Shown here: positions 9,665 through 19,321 of the stretch, piece by piece | How positions within the stretch are numbered: position 1 is the stretch's first letter | Layout of the letters: the number at the start of each line of letters is the position of its first letter | Assembly: GCA_033557675.1 (NCBI GenBank) | Contig: JAWQRM010000584.1 | Span: forward strand, 1 to 21,226 | DNA: 21,226 bases | Direction: 5' to 3' | Source of the DNA: Coptodactyla brooksi | Lineage: Eukaryota > Arthropoda > Insecta > Coleoptera > Scarabaeidae | Made by a program: the position numbers and the translations under genes | The notes under the pieces: model-generated | Seen by the model: the letters and a program-made list of their open reading frames with translations, nothing else | Databases searched by the model: none | What the model was told of the DNA's origin: nothing

Positions 9665-10982
9665 CCCTGCTGTGCTCCTCGGGTCAATATTACCCGAAAC
9701 GATGCAAATGCATCCGACGATGAATGTAAGCGACGATGATGTCGGACGATGATGTAAGCATCATCATAAATAATGGAGAGGAGATTTCTATCTGATGAAG
9801 AAATAGCAGAGAATCATGCAAATGTATCCGACGATGAAGATACTTCTGAGGTTGAAAATCATATCAGCTTTGATACCGACTATGAGAAATCCGAAGCAGA
9901 CTATGATTCTTCAGATAAGGATGTAGTGCTTACAAATATTGTGGTTTCTGTGTAGTTAGTACAGTCAAAAGACAAAGTTATATCTTGAATGTTACAACCT
10001 TCCCCTAAAGTGGATAGTCAAAATATAATAAAAATTACTGCTGGTCCAACTAGGTATGCCATATCCAGAGTGAAGGATATTCTATCTGCCTTTCAAGTTA
10101 TCGCGAACCCTACGCTTGAAAACAGTATAATCCCAGCAAGCCAGCAAAATACTTCATCAAAATATGGACCCTTTGTAACAGTGGTAGTTTATACGCCATG
10201 AAAGTTCACCAGAAAAAATCAAGGGATGCAAGCAACACATGAGTTCGGGGGGCAAAATGTTACATGTGATAATTTTTTCACGTCTAAAAAATTAGGTGAA
10301 ATGCTCCTCAAAAGAAAACTTACAATGTTAGGAACAGTTAGAGAAAATACACCGGAACCTTCTCGTAATCACAATAAGTAAAGAAGTATAGTTCTACTTT
10401 TTGTTTTACCAAGGATACCACAATTTTGTCATATGTGCCTAAAAAAATAAAAGCGTTATTCCCATAAGCGCAATGCACTATGATAAGGAAGTGAGCAGCA
10501 GGGACGATGAGAAGCCACAAATGATACTAGATTATAACTCTACCAAAGGGGCGCTTGATACGTTAGATCAAAGTATTGCAGCATATACTTGCAAAAGAAA
10601 AACCAATCGGTTGCTTATTATTTTGTTCTATAATATACTTGATGTTTGGAATAAGAACGTTCTGTACAAGAGAAGACTATTTCTGGAAGAATTGGATAAA
10701 CTGATGGTAACAAGATGAACGTGGCGAAGTAGCAGTATAACATGTAAGTGTAATAAATATTTGTGTAAGGTTTATGTGGTGTATTATTGTCATCAGTGTA
10801 AAAATTATTATAATACACTTTACTTTTGTTAGTAATAAGATTGCTTTTCATCCTTGTTTGCGTTTATGCACTATAATAAAATCACAATATATTAATTTCG
10901 AGTTATTCTTGACAATCCTCCTGTACCTGCATACGTTGAGAAAGACTAGAAGTGTGTAGTAAAACTAAGGAGAACAGCAGGG
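9665..10982 (+). mobile_element. piggyBac-like element, internally deleted (copy 2)
   Basis: The 5' end CCCTGCTGTGCTCCTCGGGT follows CTAA (9661-9664, one base off TTAA). The 3' end, read in reverse, is CCCTGCTGTTCTCCTTAGTT and is followed by an intact TTAA (10983-10986). The outermost 14 bp of the ends match at 13 positions. TTAA flanks and CCCT ends are diagnostic for the piggyBac superfamily. The length of 1318 bp, against roughly 2.4 kb for complete elements, reflects large internal deletions. Confidence 0.88.
9773..10840 (+). pseudogene. piggyBac transposase remnant (copy 2)
   Basis: The transposase cuts and pastes at TTAA through an aspartate-based RNase H-like domain and a C-terminal zinc-binding region. 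The readable blocks are in order. The acidic N-terminus starts at the ATG at 9773 (MERRFLSDEEIAENHANVSD, then many D and E). A frame at about 10000-10130 carries AGPTRYAISRVKDILSAF. At about 10258-10350 is TCDNFFTSKKLGEMLLKRKL with the conserved CDN aspartate, then GTVREN. At 10473-10718 are KPQMILDYNSTKGALDTLDQ, holding the last catalytic Asp, and CKRKTNR. After an in-frame TGA at 10716 a fragment of the cysteine-rich end remains (CKCNKYLCK, then YYCHQCK). The segment with the first catalytic Asp is missing and several stops and frame changes intervene. The gene is inactive. Confidence 0.87.
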
Positions 10983-10986
10983 TTAA

Positions 10987-11338
10987 AATATTTTTCTTTA
11001 CAAGAAGCCTCATTCCATCTCATATAGTTGAAAAAGTTACACGTGAAACAATTGTAATTAGATTAACTTGAAAACGTTTGTCCTTGTTATCGTAGCCAAA
11101 TTAAATAACATCAAAATCACTTCCTACGTGCCATTCGCGAAAATTCACTGCCCACCTAGAATACAAATTTACTTCCGGAGCAATTTCCGCGCTAAGCGAT
11201 GGCTTTGTCAGCAACACAACAAAACAAACCATCGCCCGAAGGTTGACAACACTTGTGTACTTTGTGTAGCTGTTGTGTGCGTATGAATATGCAACTCCGT
11301 AATTTTATTTATCGTTCAGTTTTTCGACTATAAATTCG
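10987..11338. other. Moderately GC-rich spacer, candidate upstream region
   Basis: The sequence rises in GC from about 11120 (for example CCGGAGCAATTTCCGCGCTA). A TATA-like ACTATAAATTCG lies at about 11328. This could be promoter sequence for something on the plus strand, but no confident exon follows. Confidence 0.25.
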
Positions 11339-11534
11339 AAATGGGTCAAGTCTACCGCGTTAGCTTATTGGTCGCTTCGAAAAATAGACTTTTTGAAAAG
11401 CTTTCCGTACGTGATGGCAACAAGGATATGCATCTGCGCGTCACCGCATGGTTCTCTTCTTCTCGTTAGTACCTGCATCTGTTGAAAAGTGAAAATGTGT
11501 GGCTTTTGTAACCGTGACCTTGAATCGGAAGACA

Positions 11535-11834
11535 ATGCAGCCAGCGACTAGTGTATTGAATTACAAATTACCTCAGCATGTAGCAGCTGGTTTGGACGAC
11601 GAAGAAATGGCTTCTCCAACCGAGACCACAGAAATAAATCTACATTTTGACCACGATCTCTTCAAAATTCAAATGTTTGCATTGCTGCGTTGTGTTACAG
11701 GAGGCACTTTGTCATTATTTTATCTTAACAACACTATTCAAATTACGCTAGCTGCAAACGGAAGTATCTTCAAACAAATAAGAAACGAATCGGCTACGCA
11801 GACTTTGGCCTTCTACTATTTAATAGAATTTTAA
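11535..11834 (+). CDS. Doubtful small ORF, unrecognised
   Basis: From the first ATG in the frame (11535) the ORF encodes about 99 residues. The open frame begins further upstream, at a GTG at 11499. The first 50 residues (MQPATSVLNYKLPQHVAAGL, then acidic MASPTETTEINLHF) have coding-like composition. The second half is AT-rich and looks like intron read-through. A TTGTGTTACAG-GAGG at about 11692-11706 resembles a splice acceptor and could mark an exon edge. A competing ATG at 11495 gives only 18 codons. No family was recognised. It may be part of a multi-exon plus-strand gene, a transcribed noncoding region, or nothing. Confidence 0.22.
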   Translation: MQPATSVLNYKLPQHVAAGLDDEEMASPTETTEINLHFDHDLFKIQMFALLRCVTGGTLSLFYLNNTIQITLAANGSIFKQIRNESATQTLAFYYLIEF

Positions 11835-12099
11835 GCGAGTTTCCTGGGCGATGGAGTTTTTATACGTTGCCTTCGATAGGTCGATAGAAAATTTAAGCTG
11901 TAAATAAGCTTAAGTAATTTGACATCTTCATATGACGCTTGACAATTTCACATCTTATAATTTGTTATGAATCTTTTTTTTCGAAGAGCTTATTTTCTAG
12001 CACATATTTCAAACAAAAATATTACAAAGTTTAATGTAAATTCTGTAGTTAACTGGTTAATATATTCTTGCTCTTATCGAGCGAGCCGAGCTAACGTAA

Positions 12100-12400
12100 C
12101 TTAAATAGCTTGAAACACCATCATCTTTTTCTAGTTCAAGCGGTGATGGTGTGCCTCGCATCTAGTAGCTGGTGGCTTTACGGTGTAAAGTGGAGCTAGG
12201 CCTCGGTCAGAACATGATAAAAACCTGCGATGGTTGGACTAAATATAGAAGACCTTATAAGGGTCGTATCTCCTCCGGTTTGTCTAGACCGGCTAATAAA
12301 CACAACGGTACGCCAGAGGTGGCATCTAGAGACTGCAACCTGTGAGCCTGAAGTCTATTTGCGCATTGTGCCCGACATGTTACGCTAACTTATATATGCG
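12100..12400. other. GC-richer unannotated block, no long ORF
   Basis: This 300-base block stands out from its AT-rich flanks. It contains a small perfect stem CCGGT...ACCGG around 12276-12293 and inverted pieces CACCATCA (about 12116) and TGATGGTG (about 12144). No open frame of useful length crosses it, and it matches no RNA family that I can recall. It could be a noncoding exon, a structured RNA or an old repeat. Confidence 0.3.
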
Positions 12401-13516
12401 ATTTTCACTTTTCAATAGATGCATAACATTTAGACTGTTATTAGTAGCAAGGAGAGCTGTGGTTACGTAAATGGTTGAATGAATTAATAGGTCAATTGGA
12501 TCTCGTGCTGCAAAGTCTCAGGATAGTTTAAAGATACACCTTGTGTGGGATGGACAGATTTGTTTAAACTATAAATTCTAAATGTCCTTAACTTTTCGAC
12601 ATAAGTTAACTTTGTGACAGATATGAAATGTTACGAGAGCAACTGAAAGTATTTATAAATATATAATTGTTATAATATACTGTTACTCTACGTACATAAT
12701 AATAAAAATGATGCTAAGAAAAAGAATTCCATAATAGAAATAGAAATTGAATATAAAATGCTTGGTATATTTGATTGCATCTTTTCTATGGGTACAGATA
12801 TGAAAACAAAATAATAATAAATATATGTCATTCAATAATAAGATAGTAAGTAAACGTGCAAACTAATAACAAATTATACAGGTTTAAGGTAAAACTCAAG
12901 ACAAATTTTGACAACAGTATTGAACGCAAAAATTTTCAAAAACAATTAAATAATTTAACATGAATAAAAGTAACCAATTACCATGCACTATTCAAATTCG
13001 TGTATTGAAAAACATACCTTTCCCAAGAAACGTAAGGTAAGAGATTTCATAAATTTCGTAAACCCAATTAAATAATTTTTCCACAAACAAACGAGAATTT
13101 TCAATTTTAATATAAAATGACATGTATTGGTCATTTTAAAACTTGCCACACTTGTCAATTAAAGTATTATAATAAATTATCCATAACTATTAATCTTGCC
13201 AATTAGAACTTGTATTACGAAAAAAAAACACAACTTTAAGTATCAATCCGAAATTTAATCAATTCAAAACTTAAATTCTTTGAATTCTGGCTCAAAAAAT
13301 ACTCGAAGAACACGTGAGTAAACAATTCTTCCTTTCAGAAAGTGCTACAAACGCTCATCAGACGCTGTTCGAAACGACCAGAATAAAGTATGCTGCTTTG
13401 TTATCGATTCACGCATTTCTTTTGATTTGTTTCAATTGTAGCTTTACCTAGAATGGTAAACATGCAGCACGCAGGCGAAACATGGCACGTTTGCGAAAGT
13501 AGTATTTGCTTAATAA
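12401..13516. other. AT-rich spacer, no gene seen
   Basis: Strongly AT-rich sequence without usable open frames, recognisable repeats or RNA genes. Confidence 0.6.
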
Positions 13517-13524
13517 TGTGGTAA

Positions 13525-13802
13525 TAGTGATGGGCAACGGGTACATACCCATCGGGTAGGTCCATAAATAGTGCTTATATACCCCAACAGCTGCGACATT
13601 CTATTTGTGTCGTTTCATTTCTTGCATCTTAACGATTTACATACGCTTTATATAGATATAAAAGCTTTAGTACGTGAATATTATATTATATTATAGTAAA
13701 ATATATTTTTTTAATTTAAATGCAAACTTTATAATTTATTTTTATATTATTTTTATTAATTTCTAACATAAATTATGCCCAATTTCATTGTGCCCATCAC
13801 TG
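13525..13802. mobile_element. hAT-like MITE, about 278 bp
   Basis: The left end TAGTGATGGGCA and the right end (read in reverse) CAGTGATGGGCA match at 11 of 12 bases and fit the CAGNG-type hAT terminus. Flanking 8-mers TGTGGTAA (13517-13524) and TGTGACAA (13803-13810) agree at 6 of 8 positions, as expected for a decayed hAT target duplication. Next to the left end, GGGTA/TACCC pieces form a subterminal palindrome. No coding capacity is present. Confidence 0.6.
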
Positions 13803-13810
13803 TGTGACAA

Positions 13811-14960
13811 ATGTGATATTTCATGGTGTTTTTTACTTGCAACGAACGTAAACAATTAAAGCAATTGCTTTCTAATGAAATAAATCGATAACTTTTTATA
13901 CTTTTATATCATCTTTCTTTTATAATTGTTGAAAAAATGTATTCCAACTCAATTTAACATATCACAATCGATATCTAATCTATTGCTAATAGAAAGCCTT
14001 CTGCATTTCTTTCATTTATAGTGTGTACATGCCTTACTATTAAGCAATCGTCCATCCTCTTCGAGTACACCTTATCAGTGCACTCAAAACAATTTTTAAA
14101 AATCATGTAAATACAAATTATTTTTTGATAGTTTCTTTCGCACCAATCATCAGTATTTATCGTAGACTCATTCTGTATAGTATTTTTTTATGTTTATTTA
14201 TTACAATGTTATTTATGTTGGTAATTGGAAGCTGATGATTGGATTCTAAAAAGACAATCATCTTTTCAATATTGCTTATTAAAATATGTTTTTTTTTAAA
14301 TTTTAGAATTGCTATTTTCAGAAGATTCAGAATAAAGTCTAGTTTATGGATTTGGAAAACTAAATCAAACTAGAAACGTATCGCGCATTTCTTCGCAATT
14401 GCATTCGCAAAGTGTTTCAGCACAATCTAAGCCTGATAATTGGATTGGAAAATTCTAGGAGTGCATCGCTGCACTTGGCACGCTCTCCACTCTGGCGCCA
14501 TTTCCATCGTGTAACCGAACTCTTTTGGAATATCTAATGCCCGAAGAAAGTTATATCACTTCAACGGTCCTCATCTAATCTATCGCAAGTCTCGCAATAA
14601 GCTCCATTGTTGATTATGCTTTGTGATGTTAATTGACAATTTTAGCTTTGCCAAATGCGGGCGCTTTAATTTATGACCATTCATTTCCTTTCCCAATCAA
14701 TTGATTAACTAATAAACTATTCTTCCTGTGTATCTATGGTAATTAGATCTGTTAAGAATATATTCGTGACTGGTTTGCAGCAAAGATTTCAAGAGAAACT
14801 CTAGCAAAAAATTCAATTGACCGCTATTAAGATCAACCATTTAAGCCATAAAGTACAAATCAGAATATTACAGATAGATATTTTTCATGCGCACTGTTTT
14901 TATTAAAAAATAGAATTAATAACTTCTTGCGTCTTATTTTCATTATTTTTATTAAAGGAT
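13811..14960. other. AT-rich spacer, no gene seen
   Basis: No supportable gene. An exact 11-bp inverted repeat (CCAATCATCAG at 14143, CTGATGATTGG at 14232) brackets 78 bases, and a slightly less AT-rich patch lies at 14460-14540. Neither has a recognised meaning. Confidence 0.5.
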
Positions 14961-14984
14961 TTTGCCTTCACAAAATTGTGAAAG

Positions 14985-15030
14985 CTGACGTTTCGCTCTC
15001 TAAGTTAGCATCATCAGGAGCGATGAAAGA
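14985..15030 (-). ncRNA. Hammerhead-ribozyme-like core (copy 1, minus)
   Basis: On the minus strand the core string CTGATGA (15017-15011) is followed by 16 bases (TGCTAACTTAGAGAGC) and GAAA (14994-14991), then CGTC. CUGANGA, stem II, GAAA and a short stem III before UH is the hammerhead layout. The GAAA-adjacent ACGT is self-complementary, as in hammerheads with very short stem III carried by Penelope-like retroelements. Stem II is poorly paired here and an adjacent stem I is not evident, so this is probably a decayed copy or a motif of common descent rather than an active ribozyme. Confidence 0.45.
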
Positions 15031-15099
15031 CTGGGAAGCTTTCAACTATAAGAATCTTTCATCGCTCGTGATGATACTAAGTTGGTTAGCGAAACGTAC
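14985..15099. repeat. Inverted repeat of about 45 bp arms carrying the ribozyme-like cores
   Basis: The left arm (14985-15030) and the reverse complement of the right arm (15055-15099) share ACGTTTCGCT, CTTAG/AAGTTAG, ATCATCA and GAGCGATGAAAGA. About 24 bases (CTGGGAAGCTTTCAACTATA...) separate them. The unit is one element copy facing its own inverted copy. Confidence 0.75.
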
Positions 15100-15130
15100 A
15101 TAATTGATTTTCCTATTTTGGTGTAGTGGT
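15055..15130 (+). ncRNA. Hammerhead-ribozyme-like core (copy 2, plus)
   Basis: GTGATGA (15068-15074), stem II TACTAAGTTGGTTAGC (15075-15090) and GAAA (15091-15094), followed by CGTAC and, further on, GGTGTAGTGGTGA. The first core base is G where a hammerhead needs C, so activity is unlikely. The shared CTTTCATCGCTC prefix and GTGTAGTGGTGA suffix tie it to the neighbouring copy and to the one at 19831. Confidence 0.4.
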
Positions 15131-15139
15131 GACAAGATT

Positions 15140-16540
15140 TATATTTGCAATTTGACAAGTAAATTAGACGTCTAAATATAGGAAAACCTTTTACTTTTGT
15201 TTTTGGATACACATACTGTTTTTCTTCGCCAGTTTTTCATTAGATTTGTTCTCAGGAAAAACAAAAACAATACGACAACAATTAATTTCTCATAATGTTT
15301 TATATTACTTGACACTCTTTCTGCAGGGTGTAAAATGAATTTGGTACACTAATTTTCCTGGTTGTTAAGTATGTTCTGATGTTTAAGAGGGTAATTACTT
15401 AAATCATTCTAAAAAGTTCTCTTAAGCAAAAAAAAAGAAAAAAGATTTTTGTTTATATTTGAACAATTCCATGAGTTATTGTATTGAGATTTGATACAAC
15501 AGTCAACAGTTTTTAAATCACTGTATGTTGGAAGTACTAAAAACAATGATTTCAACATAGGCGTAGAGATATTGTTAGAAAATACAGCAATAAGATATTG
15601 TTAAAAGTTGGGTGTTTTATCAAAAATCGATTAAAATTCAATTTTTGTGTAGGTTTAGTTAGTGATACCGAAAAAGCTATTATATTTAGAAAACAAAGGT
15701 TCTCAAAATATATGAAATAATCGCAAATATATCAAGTTTCAATCAATCGTATTTTTTTTAATTTGAGTACCAATGCTTCTTGATATCTCAAGGTTTTTGG
15801 ACATATGCTTATAGGGAGGTTTTTCTATTAAAATGACCAATATATTTTATTTTTAAAATTTTTCTGTTTGGTTTAAATTTTTCAATATTCAAATATTTCT
15901 GAATTCAATGTAACCGCAAACCAAGCTTTGTGCAAGAACATTAACAAAATTAATAAGTTATAAATAAAAAACAAAATTATCAACAATTCTTCTTTCAATG
16001 CGAGTAGCAATAAATGTACCAAAGGTGGCTTAACTAACAAAACTCAAAATTCATCTTCAAACTTCATCCCCGCATAGGTCAAAACACTTGAATTATTTTG
16101 ATGTGACCTCGACTTCTTATTTGGATGTTGCCATTTTATAGCAACGTTAAAATAAACGTTTAGACTCACTGTTAATTCAAAAATAAAATTGGGTGCGTCT
16201 TTTGACACTTATATCTTGTAGTAGACGATAATGCATGTTCACATCAACAATACTACTGCTGCAATTAAAAAAAGATGCACATTCTGTTCTTGGTTTACGA
16301 TCTTTTTGTAATAATTTTGTGTTTTAAAAACAAATCTGCACACATTCTGATCAAATGTGATGTCATATAATTTATGAAATTAACATTGTTAGAAATCTTA
16401 TGAAAAATAAATATCTATAAAAAATTCATTTCAGTTTGTACGTTGAGGGCTAAGAAAAGAAATAAACTGGGAGACGTTTCTATTAGAAATATACCTTTTA
16501 AAATACAATTGGCCGTAAGGATAATCCTCAACTAGCGCGT
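15140..16540. other. AT-rich spacer, no gene seen
   Basis: No ORF of note, no transposon ends and no RNA gene recognised over 1.4 kb. Confidence 0.6.
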
Positions 16541-16544
16541 TAAC

Positions 16545-16990
16545 GGAAATCACAAAAGGTCACTTCTCGATTATCATTTTGCGACACGTACGTCGAGCTT
16601 TCGGATTCGTTTCCGCGCAATGTTGCACTTGAAAAAAGAAAGTAGGTTTTGATGCGCGCGTACCACTACTATGATGCACCGAGAATGACTGAATGGGTTA
16701 GCAGGCGCTGGTCACAGGCCACTTGACCAGTAGAGCGGCCGTGGTGGGGACCTGGTGATAACCAGAAGAGCCCGAGTTAACAATTTTCAAGACGAGCAAG
16801 GCGAGAACGCAGAAGCCGCGAGGTGGAACGCTGGACTGAGGTGAAGAAGAGCAAGAAGTGCTATTGCATCATACGCTCCGAGAGATGGTCGTTCTTGAGG
16901 TACGAGAAACAAGCGACTGTACGAGGAACAACTGACTACGTTCGGAGCTTTTGGGAGATGTCACGGGTACGCAGAATTGTTTTCCTATTT
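16545..16990 (+). other. GC-rich block, candidate noncoding first exon or promoter
   Basis: This is the most GC-rich stretch outside the host exon, with many CpG (for example GACACGTACGTCGAGC and AGAGCGGCCGTGG). It is embedded in AT-rich DNA, as promoter-proximal exons often are in such genomes. A 74-codon frame from 16823 starts with GTG, not ATG, and resembles no protein. A donor-like TTGAG-GTACGAG occurs at about 16897-16908. Strand and function are inferred only from this donor and are uncertain. Confidence 0.3.
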
Positions 16991-17339
16991 GCTTCAAATG
17001 TTAGTAGGACTAGGTTACTTCACACGGCAAGGAATGGAGGTAATTAATATGTGTGTCTTAAAAATATTGGAATACAGGTGAATTGTGCTAATGTGCAGTT
17101 AATAGCATTATGTGTAAATCACTTTAAAAATGATTGACGTTGAAAAAGAGATGGGAGTAAAGCAAAAGAAGAAGGTTACGAATTTATAGCTTTAAAGCTC
17201 AAAAACTAGAAATGTCATCTGTCTTATAGTTCTCCCAGTTTGTTATGGGTTTTTCTTTATACATAGAAATAATAAACATTAGCAAGAACAATATTAACAA
17301 AATTACGAAACCAAATAAAGAAAGAAAAACCACTACTCG

Positions 17340-17923
17340 TGAACTAATCGTCATCAGCCTCAAAACTACTATCTTCTGTGTCAGAATCATTATCTACAAG
17401 TACTATAAACTTTTAAGCATCCTGAGAAACATAGGAATTTTCTACAGTAATTACATGCTTTATATAATTCTTCTACAACGTGTCTTGTATTTCACTCACT
17501 TGTTTTCGTATTATGTCTACCACTTTCGCATGCTGTATGGGACATTGGTTATTTTTGCGAGTGTTTCTTTTGAGTTGACTCCAACTCTATTAGATGGAGT
17601 TTAAGATACAGTAGTATGAAGGCAGCCGCAAAACTGTACCCTTCTTTATTGGCTTCTTCATCTACCACGCACTGAACGGGAATATTCTGGGCTCTTATGG
17701 TTTCTGATAACTTTGGTTTAGCTGTCTCCTCTTTAGGAATTGGTATGTTGTTTCTTTCCATATACGAAATTTTCAACAAAAGACATAAATATATTATGGG
17801 TCTTTCTTCTTCTCGGAATTTTATTTCAGTATCTACGGTATCTGGAATTCGCGAGAAAGACGATTTTGAATAATCGATTTCTTTTGCACCTGTCGTTACA
17901 ATTCTCTGTACCGGAGATTGAGG
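17340..17923 (-). pseudogene. Eroded minus-strand coding-like stretch, unrecognised
   Basis: A minus-strand frame without ATG is open from the edge of the DD41D element (17923) to a stop at 17549, about 125 codons. It reads VPQSPVQRIVTTGAKEI, FREEERPIIY, PKEETAKPKLSETIRAQN and IPVQCVVDEEANKEG. The latter half has protein-like composition. Downstream, in another frame interrupted by stops, come KVVDIIRKQVSEIQDTL and an acidic tail (VDNDSDTEDSSFEADDD and stop near 17340). It could be an exon of a lost gene or the interior of another transposon; acidic tracts like this occur at piggyBac N-termini. The DD41D element abuts it exactly, so that insertion may have cut it. Confidence 0.35.
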
Positions 17924-18072
17924 AACCTATAAATTTTATTCTTTATTTCGATGGAGTTTTTTAATCTGTTTTCATCAGTGTATGATTTTGAATAGGTTAC
18001 ATTTGAAGAAAATTTAAAAAAAAACGGCTCTAAAGTTTAAATCATTCAAATTAACAGAATAATGTAGTTTAT
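17924..18072 (+). repeat. Left terminal inverted repeat of the DD41D element
   Basis: Starts AACCTATAAATTTTATTC and ends near AATTAACAGAATAATG. Matches 19322-19464 in reverse complement with scattered substitutions and small indels in an A-run. Confidence 0.85.
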
Positions 18073-18167
18073 TTGTTGTGGAAAACTAAAACAGAAATGT
18101 ACTAATTCGTTCAAAAGTTACAAAATGCTAAACATTAATGTATCAAACGCATAAAAAACAAAAATCA

Positions 18168-19170
18168 CTAAATAGCATTTTTCAGACAATAAAAAATATA
18201 CGGTTATAAAATTCAGTAATCACATTCTGAATAGATTGAGGCGTTATTAAGGTACACTCATATCGAATTTTTTGTTTAATCTTCTAAATTGTTAGGTCAA
18301 TTTTTGTATACCTTGCTTTTTAACTGCCCCCATAGGAAAAAGTCCGGTGGCATTAGATCAGGAGACCTAGCCGGCCATTCCATGGGCCCTATTCTTCCTA
18401 CCCACCTCTCTGAAAACACTTCATTCAAATAGAGTCGTACATTAACAGAATAGTGTGGTGGAGCACCGTCTTGTTGCAACCAAATATTATTGTTTGATTC
18501 GAATTGTAGAAGGTCTAGGTATCTTTCCCCAGTTAAACTGTTTTCAAAAAAGAAAGGCCCTAAAATTATGTGACTGATTATTCCGGCCCACACGTTAAGC
18601 TTTTGGGGATACTGGTTGTGGGCTTTCCTCATCCATTGGGGATTTTCCCTAGCCCAATATCTACAATTTTGTCTATTGACAGTTCCGCCTAAAGAAAATG
18701 GTGCTTCATCAGAAAATACTATACGATGGGGGAACATCGGATCGCGATTACAAATTTCCATTATTAGTTCACAAAATTCTTGTCTGCGATCAAAGTCATC
18801 CTCTGACAATTCATGGACGAATTTTACCTTGTAAGGTTGAAATTTCTGCATTTTAAGAAGTATGGCTGATATTGTGGTTTAAAGCGATGCATCTAGTAGA
18901 TGAATGTGAATTATCTTCGATTTTCAATAAAACATCAAGCTGCACATTTTCTGTTAAGGTTACAACTGGGCACCCAGCCTTTGGAAGATTGTCTCCAGTA
19001 CCATGTTCTCTAAATTGAGTTTCTATTCTACTAACCGTTAATTAGCTTATTTGTTGATCAGAATATTTCTCGCCGAAAAGTCGACACACTTCTTGACGAG
19101 TTCTCAGTCGGTCACCATACCCAATCATCATTAGAACTTCAATTCGTTGTTTTCTGATCAACGGGGCCAT
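18168..19170 (-). pseudogene. DD41D transposase, nearly full length with stops and frameshifts
   Basis: The gene starts at the ATG at 19170 (MAPLIRKQRIEVLMMIGYGD), a helix-turn-helix region with an early stop after SDQQIS. It goes on through TQFREHGTGDNLPKAGCPVV and VQLDVLLKIEDNSHSS. A frame change at about 18855 leads into the longest open part (18851-18297). This holds the catalytic core: IVFSDEAPFSL (first Asp), RQNCRYWARENPQWM, PQKLNVWAGI, ILGPFFFENSLTGERYLDLL, WLQQDGAPPHY (second Asp) and RSPDLMPPDFFLWG (third Asp). I count 41 residues between the second and third Asp. After VYKN a stop intervenes, but the C-terminus is readable in other frames (TPQSIQNVITEFYNRI, then FYCLKNAI and stop at 18168). 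The catalytic triad is preserved, yet stops and frameshifts make the copy inactive. This spacing matches the rosa-like group, which is an inference. Confidence 0.85.
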
Positions 19171-19321
19171 AACGTATGAGATTAGGTAATACTGATAATA
19201 AGTTGATTAATACTGTACTCAGTTAGTACTGTTCGCAAAGAATACAAAGACGTACTTTTATGGTAGCAACTTCTGTCAAAGTCAAACAGCGATTGTAACT
19301 ATCATTTGTTTTAAATCCACG

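Noticed and set aside
11499..11534. Upstream start for the small ORF at 11535
   Set aside because: The codon at 11499 is GTG, which is not a normal start in an animal nuclear gene. The first in-frame ATG is 11535.
14143..14242. 11-bp inverted repeat CCAATCATCAG / CTGATGATTGG as MITE ends
   Set aside because: No target duplication flanks the arms, and no other structure supports a transposon. Such repeats are expected by chance in a window of this size.
16823..17047. 74-codon plus-strand ORF in the GC-rich block
   Set aside because: It starts with GTG, resembles no protein and changes composition midway. The block is better described as a possible noncoding exon.
17245..17604. 119-codon plus-strand ORF
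   Set aside because: It starts with TTG- or ATG-poor AT-rich sequence, is rich in I, Y and L as random AT-rich frames are, and lies opposite the more protein-like minus-strand fragments.
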